Assembly: GCA_963753245.1 (NCBI GenBank)
Contig: CAVWBK010000003.1
Location: forward strand, 15,427-79,426
Length of the DNA: 64,000 bases
Direction: 5' to 3'
DNA from: VRUE01 sp963753245
GTDB lineage: Bacteria; Actinomycetota; Thermoleophilia; Solirubrobacterales; 70-9
The position numbers and the translations under genes are program-made. This document shows, one piece after another, positions 53,031-61,977 of the stretch; position 1 is the stretch's first letter; every line of letters starts with the position of its first letter. Under the pieces are notes generated by a model. The model saw nothing but the letters and a program-made list of their open reading frames with translations. It was not told the DNA's origin and did not search any database.

Positions 53031-53467
53031 TCTTGTGATCCAGCCTTGATGATCACGCCCTGTCCGGTCGGGAAGTGCATTACCGGCTCGGGCCGTTCCG
53101 CCATGTACTCATCTACGGCGAGGATCGCGCATGACGATGCCCCGTTGTAGACACCGGTCTCGACAGTGTCGCCCTCATCCCGGCTCGCGAGCCTCAGCAG
53201 CTCTCGAAGGAGGAACTTGCGGTCAGCCGAGAGGTCGTCCTCGATTCCCAGTCGCCTGTATTGATCGAAGTACTCAGAATCGTAGAACCAAAGCCTGCCG
53301 TACTCGGTCAGCTTGTAGTCGGGTAGCAATACCCGGTGCGCTTTGTCGAGCAGTGCATATCCCGCACGTTCACGCTCGTGTTTCTCGCCGAAGGCTCTCT
53401 GCCTTAAGAGCTTGACGAGCGTCTTCATCTTCCGCACTAACGGACGTCTCGGCGAGCCCGGTGTCAT
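53012..53467 (-). pseudogene. TylF/MycF-type methyltransferase, C-terminally truncated
   Basis: The open frame is 151 residues. Up to about residue 115 it resembles the N-terminus of macrocin-O-methyltransferase-like proteins: YKLTEYGRLWFYDSEYFDQY, then DRKFLLRELLRLASR and DTVETGVYNGASSCAILA, which is the SAM-binding start. Beyond AVDEYMAERPEP it ends in unrelated sequence (PTGQGVIIKAGSQDQDFEL), and the remaining ~110 residues of the catalytic domain are absent. It probably lost its 3' half when the membrane glycosyltransferase gene was brought next to it. Confidence 0.65.
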
Positions 53468-53518
53468 CGCGGCATTTTAACTATGGAGTAATGGCCCTCC
53501 TCCAAAGGGGGTCTGCAC

Positions 53519-54622
53519 CTACAGTGCCGGCGCCAGGGCTTCCTGGATCGCGGTGACGTGAGCGTCGACCGACCTCTCTAGGTCGTGCCGAGCCGAGGCG
53601 TACCGGCGCGCGGCGGCACCAAGTGAGTGGCGCAGCTCGGCGTCGTCGATCAGCCGCTCCAGCACCGTCGCGATCGCGCGAGGTTCGTGCGGGACGAGGA
53701 AGCCGCCGTCCTTGGAGATGACCTCGGGAGTGCCGCCGGCGTCGGTCCCGACCAGAGGGCGTCCGAGCATGGCCGCCTCGATCAGGACGTTGGGGCTGCC
53801 CTCGTCGTCTGAGAGAAGTACGGCGACGTCGTGCACGGCCCAGAAGCCGCGAACGTCGGTGATCTGAGGGCCAGCGGAGACCTGGCCGACCAGTCCCCGC
53901 TCGGCGATGCTCCTAGCCACCTGCTCGCGCGCCGGCCCCGCGCCAGCGAGATCGGCGCGCCACGGAGTGCGCGCCCGCACTAGCTCCAGCGCCTCGAGGA
54001 AGCGCTCGTGTCCCTTTTCGGGCCGGTAGTTGGCGAGGTAGCCGAGGGCCACCGGCTCAGCGAAGCGAGGGGGCAGCGGCGCGACCGGCGGGTGGCCGTT
54101 AGGGACGAGGCGCAGGCGCTCGGAGAGGATGCCGCGGGCCGCGGCATCCTCCGTCACCGCGACCGAGTTGCCGGTGACGATCCGCGCCTGCCGCTCGGCC
54201 AAGCGGATCGGGATCCGGAAGTGCGCTTGCCGCTCGACCGTCGAGCCACAGACGCTGCGGCGGGCGACGACGACCGGGATGCCGAGGGCTCGGGCCGCCG
54301 GCGTGATCGTGGTCGAGGCCTCCTCGAGCCAGGCGTAGACCGCGTCGGGGCGGAGGCGGCGCATGACGCGGAAGGCGCGTGGAACCGAGACGAGCGGCCG
54401 GGCCCCGCGCGGACCCCGGGACGCCTCCAGCTGGATCAGCTCGACGCCGAGCCTGCCCAAGATCTTCGCGTGGCCCGGGTCGCAGATGCTAGAGAAGGTG
54501 AGCAAGCTGGCCTCGAGGCGCTGGGGGTGAACGGCCTCGATCAGCTGCATCAGCTGCCGCTCGGAGCCTCCCAGCCCGAGCCCGCCGATCGCGAAGAGAA
54601 CGTGCGGCCGTTCAGCCCGCAT
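53519..54622 (-). CDS. GT4-family glycosyltransferase
   Basis: A protein of 367 residues from the ATG at 54622; an upstream TTG at 54649 is less likely. The N-terminal nucleotide-fold start is PHVLFAIGGLGLGGSERQLM. The C-terminal GT-B half has LGYLANYRPEKGHERFLEAL, VAVLLSDDEGSPNVLIEAAM and LGRPLVGTDAGGTPEVISKD. This is the EX7E-type signature of retaining GT4 enzymes that use nucleotide sugars on the cytoplasmic side. The last gene of a five-gene operon (59882 to 53519), it overlaps the asparagine synthase gene by 11 bp. Confidence 0.92.
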   Translation of the reverse strand: MRAERPHVLFAIGGLGLGGSERQLMQLIEAVHPQRLEASLLTFSSICDPGHAKILGRLGVELIQLEASRGPRGARPLVSVPRAFRVMRRLRPDAVYAWLEEASTTITPAARALGIPVVVARRSVCGSTVERQAHFRIPIRLAERQARIVTGNSVAVTEDAAARGILSERLRLVPNGHPPVAPLPPRFAEPVALGYLANYRPEKGHERFLEALELVRARTPWRADLAGAGPAREQVARSIAERGLVGQVSAGPQITDVRGFWAVHDVAVLLSDDEGSPNVLIEAAMLGRPLVGTDAGGTPEVISKDGGFLVPHEPRAIATVLERLIDDAELRHSLGAAARRYASARHDLERSVDAHVTAIQEALAPAL

Positions 54623-56468
54623 CGATCCAGGTCCTGTGCCAAAGCTCAAGCACCGCCAGGTTCCAGACTCGATAGGTGTTGTCGGCGGCTCCGCCGAGGT
54701 GATCGGCGACCAGTCGACGCACGCCGTCTGAGTCGAAGTAACCGCGCCCGAGACTGGTTGGGTCGAGCAGCAGGTCCTCGACCCAGGCGCGCAGCTCGTT
54801 GCGCATCCAGGCGCCGACGGGGACGCCGAAGCCCTGCTTGCGGCGGTGGACGAGGTCCGCGGGGAGGCCGCGACGTCGAGCCAGCTCCTTCAGCGCCCAC
54901 TTGGTCGTCCTGCCGCGCATCTTCAATCGCTCCGGCAGACGCGCGGCGAACTCGTGGAGGCGATGGTCAAGTAGGGGAGAGCGCACCTCGAGAGCCGTTG
55001 CCATCGACATCCGGTCGACCTTCAGCAGCAGGTCTCCGGGTAGGTAGGTCATGGTGTCGAGCGCCAGGTAGCGGTCGACTCCGGCCATCGATGGCGGGGC
55101 CAGTGTCTCCTTCCAGGCAGCACCGACCCCACCCGCCGCCTCGATGAAGGCTGGAGTGCAAAGTGAGGCCAGATCTGCAGGTGAGAAGTGAGACATCATC
55201 GACGCGTAGCGTTCCCTAGGTGGCATTGCGAAGGCTTCGATGGCTCGTCGCAGCTGATCAGCGCGAGCTGGCAGCAATGAGAGCGCACCGCTCCGCTCGA
55301 TGAGGCGGGCGAGGCCCCCTCCGGCATCGAAGCGGTCGGCGAAGTGCGCGACCAGGTAGCGCCGGTAGCCGGCAAAGGCCTCGTCGCCGCCGTCTCCGGA
55401 AAGAGCAACGGTGACGCTCTCCCTAGTCAGCTTCGAGAGAAGCAAAGTCGGTATCGCCGAGGAATCGGCGAAGGGCTCGCCCGCATGGCGGACCGACTCT
55501 GCCACCAATGGAAGGATCGCGGGCTCCAGCACGCGATCCTCGTGCTCGGTGCCGTAGATCCCGGCGACGCGACGCGCGTGCTCTCCCTCGCTGAAGCCCG
55601 CCTCCGGGAAGTCGATCGAGAACGTCCTGACGGAGCTGCTGGTCTCGGCCATGTAGCTGACGATGAGACTCGAGTCGATTCCCCCCGAGAGGAAGGCTCC
55701 GACCGGGACATCGGAGACCATGCGGTCGCGAGTGGCCTCCGCGAGCAGCACGTCGAGGCGCTCTATGGCTTCCTCCTCAGACGCCTCCTCGGTCTCGGTG
55801 AAATCAAGTTGCCAGTAGCGTTCGATGCGCATCTGGCCGCGCTCATAGACGAGCCGCTCGCCGGGGGCCAACTTTCTGATTCCCTCAAAGCCGCTGCCGG
55901 GCGGGGGCACGTACTGGAGGGTCAGATAGGCGGCCAGCGCGCGCGGGTCGGGGCGTGCGTCGATCAGGCCGCTCGCAAGGATGGCCCCGGGCTCGCTCGC
56001 GTAAAGGAGTCCCTCTCCAACAAGTGCCCAGTAGAGCGGCTTGACCCCGAGCCGGTCGCGAGCCAACAGCAGGCGCTCTTCGCGGCCGTCCCAGAGGGCG
56101 ACAGAGAACATGCCGTGCAGCGCCTGGAGGCAATCGATCCCGCGCTCCTCGTAGAGATGGCCAATCACCTCGGTGTCCGAGGCGGTGCGGAACTTATGAC
56201 CGCGCGACTCGAGCTCGGATCGTAGGCGGCGGAAGTTGTAGATCTCGCCGTTGCAGGTGGTGTGTACGGTCGAGCTCTCGTCGGCGATTGGCTGATCCCC
56301 GGTCTTCAGGTCGATAATCGCCAGGCGGCGAAAGCCGAGCGCGACCTTGTCGGGCACGATGAACTCGCCGGCCGCGTCGGGCCCTCGGTGTGCGATCGCA
56401 TCACACATCCTCCCCAGCACCTCCCGGTCGGCACCAACGTCCCCCACCCAGCCAGCGATTCCGCACAC
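54612..56468 (-). CDS. asnB: Asparagine synthase (glutamine-hydrolysing), AsnB type
   Basis: A protein of 618 residues with a GTG start. MCGIAGWVGDVG places the Ntn nucleophile Cys at position 2. The glutaminase continues with AIAHRGPDAAGEF, LAIIDLKTGDQPI and CNGEIYNFRRLRSELESRG. The synthetase domain has the ATP PP-loop VGAFLSGGIDSSLIVSYMA, then VALSGDGGDEAFAGYRRYL and LEVRSPLLDHRLHEFAARLP. Length and motifs are complete. In glycan loci such enzymes (for example WbpS-like) amidate sugar acids rather than make free Asn. Its position inside a glycosyltransferase operon supports that role (inference). Confidence 0.93.
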   Translation of the reverse strand: MCGIAGWVGDVGADREVLGRMCDAIAHRGPDAAGEFIVPDKVALGFRRLAIIDLKTGDQPIADESSTVHTTCNGEIYNFRRLRSELESRGHKFRTASDTEVIGHLYEERGIDCLQALHGMFSVALWDGREERLLLARDRLGVKPLYWALVGEGLLYASEPGAILASGLIDARPDPRALAAYLTLQYVPPPGSGFEGIRKLAPGERLVYERGQMRIERYWQLDFTETEEASEEEAIERLDVLLAEATRDRMVSDVPVGAFLSGGIDSSLIVSYMAETSSSVRTFSIDFPEAGFSEGEHARRVAGIYGTEHEDRVLEPAILPLVAESVRHAGEPFADSSAIPTLLLSKLTRESVTVALSGDGGDEAFAGYRRYLVAHFADRFDAGGGLARLIERSGALSLLPARADQLRRAIEAFAMPPRERYASMMSHFSPADLASLCTPAFIEAAGGVGAAWKETLAPPSMAGVDRYLALDTMTYLPGDLLLKVDRMSMATALEVRSPLLDHRLHEFAARLPERLKMRGRTTKWALKELARRRGLPADLVHRRKQGFGVPVGAWMRNELRAWVEDLLLDPTSLGRGYFDSDGVRRLVADHLGGAADNTYRVWNLAVLELWHRTWIDAG

Positions 56469-56471
56469 GCG

Positions 56472-57839
56472 TCAGCCCGCCGGCCGCCGCAACCTGCCTC
56501 GCAGCAGCTGTGGCAGCAGGTCGTCGCGGCGGGGAAGTCTTAGGGCATGTCTCATCGACACCTCTCCATAGCGGGACAGGAGATACAGCATTAGACCGCC
56601 GGCAACCCAGTAGGAGATCACCGAGGCGATCGAGGCGCCTGAGATGCCGACCCTGGGAATCAGGACGAAGTTGAGTCCGACGTTGAGCACAAGGCCGGCT
56701 CCTGAGGCGGCCGATATCGCCAGCGGTGGGGCGATGCGGATCAAGAGGTCGCGTGCCGGCCCCTCGACCGCGAGGGCGACGACAGCGGGCATCAAGAGGA
56801 TGAATGGAACCACACTGGGTTGCCAGGCGGAGCCGTAGACGAAGACGATGAACGGATAGGAGACTACGACCGCGAGCCCGCCCAGTACCAGCGCAACCGC
56901 CAGGTTTTGGCCGATGAAGTCAACGGTGTAGGCGATGGCGGCCCGGGCATCAGCCCTGGTCTGGGTCTCGAGCGCCGCCAAGGCGACGGTCGAGACCGCA
57001 GTGAAGACGATGTCGGCGAGGTTGGCTGAGAGTGAGTAGAGACCTGCCTCGTGTGTCGTCGCCAACAATCCGACCAATAGCAGATCGATCTTCAGATTGA
57101 GAAAAAGGGCGATCGAGGCTGGTTGCAGCCGGATGCCTATTGCGAGCGCGGAGCGCACCAGTCGCCATTCTGAGACTGGAGAAAGCGCTCGCAGGCCGAC
57201 CCGCTTGGCCAGCACCACCGCGAGCGCGATCCCGACCGCTGCCACCGTCGCCAGCGCGGCCAGCATCGCCAGAGTGGGGGTGAGGCCGATCCCGGCGGCG
57301 AAGGCCAGCACCAGCAGGAACTGCACCGCTGCTCCGGCGGCGATAATCCAGCCGTAGGCGCGCAATTCTCCCATTCGCAGAAGAAGGGCGGTGGCCATCT
57401 GACCGATCAGGGTGAAGGGGATCGTGGCAGCAGCAAGCGCCACGGTGGCTGGACTCGCATGACCCAAAAGCGACCCGCGGAACTCGAGACCGATCGCCAG
57501 GGATATTGCGGCCCCAATCAGCCCGAGGGTCACCGCGAAAAACGAGGCGAGGCGGCAGAGCTCATGCAGAGAGGCTTCCTTGCGAGCCATCATTCTCCCG
57601 ACCGAGTGCTCGACGGAGAGGTGCGAAATCACCCAGACCATCGTCGCCAGGTTGAGTGCCAAGGCGTACTGGCCGCGCCCACTGGGCCCCAGTGCGCGGG
57701 TGGCAATCAGGCTAAGAAGAAATAGAAATGAGAACTGGACGATTCGGAAGCCGAGCAGGCGACCTCCCCCCTGCAGCGAGGAGGAGACGAGCAGATCAGG
57801 CTCGCTGAGCGAGCTGGGGGGGACCTCGCTACTCGCCAT
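56472..57839 (-). CDS. Wzx-type polysaccharide flippase
   Basis: A protein of 455 residues with about 12-14 hydrophobic helices. The N-terminal LGFRIVQFSFLFLLSLIATR, then ALGPSGRGQYALALNLATMV is the usual start of RfbX/Wzx oligosaccharide flippases. It flips undecaprenyl-linked repeat units across the membrane. It overlaps the upstream methyltransferase gene by 11 bp and is followed after 3 bp by the asparagine synthase, so it is part of the same operon. The length is typical. Confidence 0.9.
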   Translation of the reverse strand: MASSEVPPSSLSEPDLLVSSSLQGGGRLLGFRIVQFSFLFLLSLIATRALGPSGRGQYALALNLATMVWVISHLSVEHSVGRMMARKEASLHELCRLASFFAVTLGLIGAAISLAIGLEFRGSLLGHASPATVALAAATIPFTLIGQMATALLLRMGELRAYGWIIAAGAAVQFLLVLAFAAGIGLTPTLAMLAALATVAAVGIALAVVLAKRVGLRALSPVSEWRLVRSALAIGIRLQPASIALFLNLKIDLLLVGLLATTHEAGLYSLSANLADIVFTAVSTVALAALETQTRADARAAIAYTVDFIGQNLAVALVLGGLAVVVSYPFIVFVYGSAWQPSVVPFILLMPAVVALAVEGPARDLLIRIAPPLAISAASGAGLVLNVGLNFVLIPRVGISGASIASVISYWVAGGLMLYLLSRYGEVSMRHALRLPRRDDLLPQLLRGRLRRPAG

Positions 57840-58710
57840 CCGCCACCTTGTAGCCGACCGCGCGCCAGTACGGGGCGGCCTCTGAGAATGTCACCCGTTC
57901 CAGCCCCGCGGCCTCCATCATCGTCCGGATCTCGTCTGAGCTGAAGCGTTGCTCGAGTCTGGTACCGAAACGGTCGAGGGCGTCTGTGCGCATCGTGTAG
58001 AAGCTGCTGTCACGGTAGCTGGAAAGGGGAACGCCATCTGCCGAAAGTCCGAGCGCCTCCAGCTGGCGGGCCAGCCGCGCCATCGGGAAGTAGATCAGCA
58101 TCGCAATCACCGAAGTCGTCGCAAGCTTGGCTCGGTGGGGAAGGCGACTGATGCCCCGACGGGCGGCATCGGTCAACCGCCAGATTGCGCGGAACCAAAT
58201 CGGCCGTTGGTCAAGCGCGTAGTAGAGGTAGAGCAGGAGTGGTGCGCCAGCCTTGAGCGGCTCGACACAGGCCCTGATCCCGGCGGCGGGGCTGGGAACG
58301 TGATGTAGGACTCCGAGGCTGTAGCCGAAGTCCATCGAGTTGGGTGGGAGTGGAATCTCATCGACGCCCGCGACGTGCAGGACGCAGTTTGGGTGTGGGG
58401 CGAGGTTGCGCCCCGCAACCTCGATTGCCTCCCGGCTGGGGTCAATGCAATGCAGGGACTTGACCCTTGGGGCGACCAGCCGTGCCCAGCGGCCGCTGCC
58501 GCAGCCGAGGTCAAAGCCGACAGGATCCGGCGGCAGCTCGCTCCAAGGGAACAGCTCGAAGTAGCGCTCGAACAAATTCGCGAGCTCGGCAGTGGACATC
58601 TCTGATTGGTCAAACGCGGCCCACTCGCGCCCGAATCCGGCAACCGTCGCGGCGTCAAGGTTGCCGCGATCCCCGGTCGCGGTCTCGCCGAACCGGCGCC
58701 GCCGGCTCAC
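57829..58710 (-). CDS. SAM-dependent methyltransferase
   Basis: A protein of 293 residues from the GTG at 58710, in a GTGA overlap with the upstream GT4 stop. The motifs are VGFDLGCGSGRWARLVAPRV (SAM motif I), HCIDPSREAIEVAGRNL and MDFGYSLGVLHHVPSPAAGI (motif IV), followed by APLLLYLYYALDQRPI. The C-terminal domain is helical. It is likely to decorate a sugar of the repeat unit or a lipid-linked intermediate. The acceptor is unknown. Confidence 0.9.
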   Translation of the reverse strand: MSRRRRFGETATGDRGNLDAATVAGFGREWAAFDQSEMSTAELANLFERYFELFPWSELPPDPVGFDLGCGSGRWARLVAPRVKSLHCIDPSREAIEVAGRNLAPHPNCVLHVAGVDEIPLPPNSMDFGYSLGVLHHVPSPAAGIRACVEPLKAGAPLLLYLYYALDQRPIWFRAIWRLTDAARRGISRLPHRAKLATTSVIAMLIYFPMARLARQLEALGLSADGVPLSSYRDSSFYTMRTDALDRFGTRLEQRFSSDEIRTMMEAAGLERVTFSEAAPYWRAVGYKVADGE

Positions 58711-59882
58711 CGTGTGGGTGCGGCGGGCAGCCGCGAGTAGAGCGCTTCAATGTCAGCCAGAAGGCGAGTGACACCGTAGCGGGCGCGTACGTGCTCACGG
58801 GCCATGGCGCCCATCTGGTGGCGCAGCGCGGTGTCGCTGGCCAGCCGCGCGATCTGGGCGGCGATCTCCTCAGCATCTCCGGCGGGGGCGAGCAGCCCGG
58901 TTCCCTCGACGACAATGTCGGCGACACCGCCGACGTCGGTTGCGACCGCCGGCCGACCGGCGGCCGCTGCCTCGATTAGGGCCACCGGGGTCCCCTCGGT
59001 GTCGGAGCTCAAAAGGGCAGCGTCGCTGCCCGCAGCGATCCTCGTCAGGTCGGTTCGGTAGCCAAGGAAATGCACAGCTTCTGCGCATCCCAGTTTGTCG
59101 GCCAGGGCTTCCATCTCTTGCCGCATGACACCGTCACCAACGACGACGACTCGCACAGGGGCGCCACGGCGGCGGGCGATTGCAACCGAGCGCAGCATCG
59201 TGTCCACTCGCTTGATCGGCACGAGACGACCGGTGAAGGTGAAAAGGACATCCTCGGATGTGGCGCCGATCTCACGGCGGAAGTCTGAATTCGGCCTGAG
59301 GTCGAGGCTAAGAAACGGCTCGAGTTCGAGTCCCAGGGGAACCACCGTGAACTTCGACCGCGGTGCGACCCCAAGTTTGACCAGCTCATCGACGGTCGCC
59401 GAGCTGACTCCGATGAGCCCTGTGCTGACCGTGGCGAGCAGACGCTCGATCAACCTGAAGACATGACTCTTTGCCGTGCCGAAGTAGCCCCGCAGGACGT
59501 GGCCGTGAAAGGTGTGGACGATGATCGGCCGAGGGCCGGGAGTCAGAACCGCCGCAGTCCTGCCCAGCATCCCGGCCTTGGCGGTATGGGTGTGAACGAT
59601 CGCTGGACGATAGGCGCGGGTCAGCCTGATCAGAGCAATCAGCGTGCGCAAATCATCAAGCGGTCGGATCTCGGGACCGAGGGTCTGGATTCGGTGGAGG
59701 GACGTGAGATCGATTCCGGGCTGCTCCTGCTCCCCCGGGCCGACCCGCCCGCAGACCAGCAGCGTCTCGTACTGATGGGGGTCCAATTTGGAGCTCAGAA
59801 TCGCGACATGATGCGCAGGTCCCCCGAGATTCATCCGAGCGATCACTCGCAGCACTCGTACAGGTGATGACTGCTCCGCCAT
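58707..59882 (-). CDS. GT4-family glycosyltransferase
   Basis: A protein of 391 residues from the ATG at 59882; the frame opens earlier, but that part is not protein-like. The N-terminal half has RVLRVIARMNLGGPAHHVAI and PIIVHTFHGHVLRGYFG. The C-terminal half has FTFTGRLVPIKRVDTMLRSV, VHFLGYRTDLTRIAAGSDAA, LLSSDTEGTPVALIEAAAAG and RPAVATDVGGVADIVVEGTG, the GT4 donor-site signature. First gene of the reverse operon, divergent from the epimerase-WecA-ligase operon across 90 bp. Confidence 0.93.
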   Translation of the reverse strand: MAEQSSPVRVLRVIARMNLGGPAHHVAILSSKLDPHQYETLLVCGRVGPGEQEQPGIDLTSLHRIQTLGPEIRPLDDLRTLIALIRLTRAYRPAIVHTHTAKAGMLGRTAAVLTPGPRPIIVHTFHGHVLRGYFGTAKSHVFRLIERLLATVSTGLIGVSSATVDELVKLGVAPRSKFTVVPLGLELEPFLSLDLRPNSDFRREIGATSEDVLFTFTGRLVPIKRVDTMLRSVAIARRRGAPVRVVVVGDGVMRQEMEALADKLGCAEAVHFLGYRTDLTRIAAGSDAALLSSDTEGTPVALIEAAAAGRPAVATDVGGVADIVVEGTGLLAPAGDAEEIAAQIARLASDTALRHQMGAMAREHVRARYGVTRLLADIEALYSRLPAAPTR

Positions 59883-59972
59883 TGGGGCTATTATCGCCGT
59901 GCTTAGGTAGAGGCTTCCATAAGCGGGACATGGCAATCGCGGCATTGCAGGCGATCGGGAGGGGTTTCGGAG

Positions 59973-60956
59973 TTGAGATATCTGGTCACTGGCGGCGCGG
60001 GTTTTGTCGGCTCGCATGTCACCGATGCGCTCGTTGCTAGGGGCGACAGCGTCTTGGTGCTCGATGATCTCAGCACCGGTCGCCTACAGAACATCGAGCC
60101 CGCCCTCGAAAGCGCAGCCGTGGAGTTGGCGCAGGGCTCAATCCTCGACGTCGAGCTGGTCGAGGAATGCGTGACCTCAACCGATGTCTGCGTTCATCTC
60201 GCGGCGGCGGTCGGCGTCGAGCTGATCCTCGAGCAGCCGCTTGACTCGCTGATCAGGAATGTGCGCGGCAGCGACATAGTCATCTCGGCCGTCGCCAGGC
60301 AGGGCAAGAAGGTCCTCGTCGCCTCCTCCTCGGAGGTGTATGGGAAGAACAGTAAGGGCCCCCTCGCCGAGACCTCTGACCGGATCCTCGGCCCAAATTC
60401 GATCGCGCGTTGGGCCTATGCGACCGCGAAGTCCTTCTCAGAGGTGCTCGCCAATGCCTATAACCATGAGAGCGATGCGGAGTCGGTCGTGTTCCGACTC
60501 TTCAACACCGTTGGACCGCGCCAGTCCGCGGCCTACGGCATGGTCCTGCCGCGCTTCGTCGCTCAGGCGAGAAGTGGCGAAGCGCTGACGGTCTATGGGG
60601 ACGGCAGCCAGACCCGATGCTTCGTGCACATCTTCGATGCGGTCGACGCAATCTTGAAGCTGTGTGACTGCGATCAGGTTGTCGGGCACACGCTCAACAT
60701 CGGCTCACCGGGCGAGATATCGATCATCGATCTCGCCAGCAGAGTGATCGAGCGCACCGGCTCTGAATCTGCAATCGAATTGATCCCCTACGCCGAGGCC
60801 TACGGAAAGGGCTTTGAGGAGATCGGTCGCCGGCATCCCGACTCGGCCCTGATCGAACGCCTCACCGGTTGGGCGCCGAGCCGTAGCATGGACGACATGA
60901 TCGATGACGTGATCGCCGATCGCGCCGGACGGGTCGAAGTCACCGAAGCCGCCTGA
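59973..60956 (+). CDS. NAD-dependent sugar-nucleotide epimerase/dehydratase
   Basis: A protein of 327 residues with a TTG at 59973, preceded by GGAG. The Rossmann start is RYLVTGGAGFVGSHVTDALV, then VLVLDDLSTGRLQNIEPAL. Active-site motifs are VLVASSSEVYGKNSKGPLAE (Ser) and RWAYATAKSFSEVLANAYNH (YxxxK), followed by VFRLFNTVGPRQSAAYGMVL. It is an extended short-chain dehydrogenase acting on UDP- or GDP-sugars; the exact reaction cannot be read. It heads an operon with the initiating transferase one base downstream. Confidence 0.9.
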   Translation: MRYLVTGGAGFVGSHVTDALVARGDSVLVLDDLSTGRLQNIEPALESAAVELAQGSILDVELVEECVTSTDVCVHLAAAVGVELILEQPLDSLIRNVRGSDIVISAVARQGKKVLVASSSEVYGKNSKGPLAETSDRILGPNSIARWAYATAKSFSEVLANAYNHESDAESVVFRLFNTVGPRQSAAYGMVLPRFVAQARSGEALTVYGDGSQTRCFVHIFDAVDAILKLCDCDQVVGHTLNIGSPGEISIIDLASRVIERTGSESAIELIPYAEAYGKGFEEIGRRHPDSALIERLTGWAPSRSMDDMIDDVIADRAGRVEVTEAA

Positions 60957-60957
60957 C

Positions 60958-61977
60958 GTGGCGGAGGGCCCGCGTCTACTGCTCGCCCTGGGTTCGGCCG
61001 CGATCCTCACCGCCGGCACAGTCCCGATCGCGATCGCCGTTGCCCGGCGGTCTGGATTTTTGGATTCACCGGCTGGCTACAAGGCCCACGCGCGGCCGAC
61101 CCCCTACCTCGGCGGCCTCGCGGTGCTCAGCGCCTGGGCCTTGGCGATCCTGATCGCCGGCGAGGGTGCGGGACGCTACGCACCGCTCCTGTTGGGCACC
61201 GTCGGCCTCGCGCTTGTCGGGACCGTCGATGACAGGGTGAATCTCTCGCCCCTTCTGCGGTTGGGATTCGAGTTCGCGGCTGCCTGGCTGCTCTGGCGCA
61301 ACGGGCTCGGCTGGTCTTTCCTCGGCAGCGACTTGGGGAACCTGTCGCTGACAGTGTTCTGGGTCACGGGAGTCGTCAACGCCTTCAATTTGATGGACAA
61401 CCTCGACGGTGCCGCCGCCAGCGTGGCGAGCGTCTCGGCACTCTGCCTCGGCGTCCTTGGTCTGATCGGTGATGACCTCGCGCTCGCCGTGATCGCCTTT
61501 GCCCTCGGCGGGGCGTTGCTGGGATTTCTGCGCTACAACCTCGCGCGTCCGGCGCGGATCTTTCTGGGCGATGGGGGAAGCATGGCGGTTGGTTTCCTGC
61601 TGGCCGGCGGCCTGATGGCGGCACCGATGGGGACGCTGTCAGGGTTCTCGGCGCTGATCGCGGCGGCGCTGGCGGTCGGCCTGCCGGTATTTGACACGGC
61701 GCTGGTGGTGCTCTCGAGGCGAAGACGCGGGGCGCCGGTCTTCTCTGGAGCGACCGATCACACGACCCACCGCCTGCGCACGGTGCTCAAATCCCCCCGC
61801 GCCGTCGCTATGGTCTTGGCCGCCGCTCAGGCCGGTCTCTGTGCCTTGGCGATTGAGGCGACCAGGCTGGGACGCAGCGCCGCGATCGCGCTCGCCTGCG
61901 TTGCCCTGCTGCTCGGAGCGGCGATGATTCTCGCCGCGGATCGGCCCCGGTGGATACCGGCTTCGGGGGACTCCTGA
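60958..61977 (+). CDS. WecA/MraY-type undecaprenyl-phosphate sugar-1-phosphate transferase
   Basis: A protein of 339 residues with a GTG one base after the epimerase stop. About ten to eleven helices are present. The family motifs are RSGFLDSPAGYKAHARPTPY, VGTVDDRVNLSPLLRLGFEF (Asp pair), VVNAFNLMDNLDGAAASVAS (Mg site), LARPARIFLGDGGSMAVGFL and TDHTTHRL at the cytoplasmic His loop. It transfers a sugar-1-phosphate, usually GlcNAc-1-P, to undecaprenyl phosphate, starting repeat-unit or wall-polymer synthesis. All key residues are present. Confidence 0.93.
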   Translation: MAEGPRLLLALGSAAILTAGTVPIAIAVARRSGFLDSPAGYKAHARPTPYLGGLAVLSAWALAILIAGEGAGRYAPLLLGTVGLALVGTVDDRVNLSPLLRLGFEFAAAWLLWRNGLGWSFLGSDLGNLSLTVFWVTGVVNAFNLMDNLDGAAASVASVSALCLGVLGLIGDDLALAVIAFALGGALLGFLRYNLARPARIFLGDGGSMAVGFLLAGGLMAAPMGTLSGFSALIAAALAVGLPVFDTALVVLSRRRRGAPVFSGATDHTTHRLRTVLKSPRAVAMVLAAAQAGLCALAIEATRLGRSAAIALACVALLLGAAMILAADRPRWIPASGDS

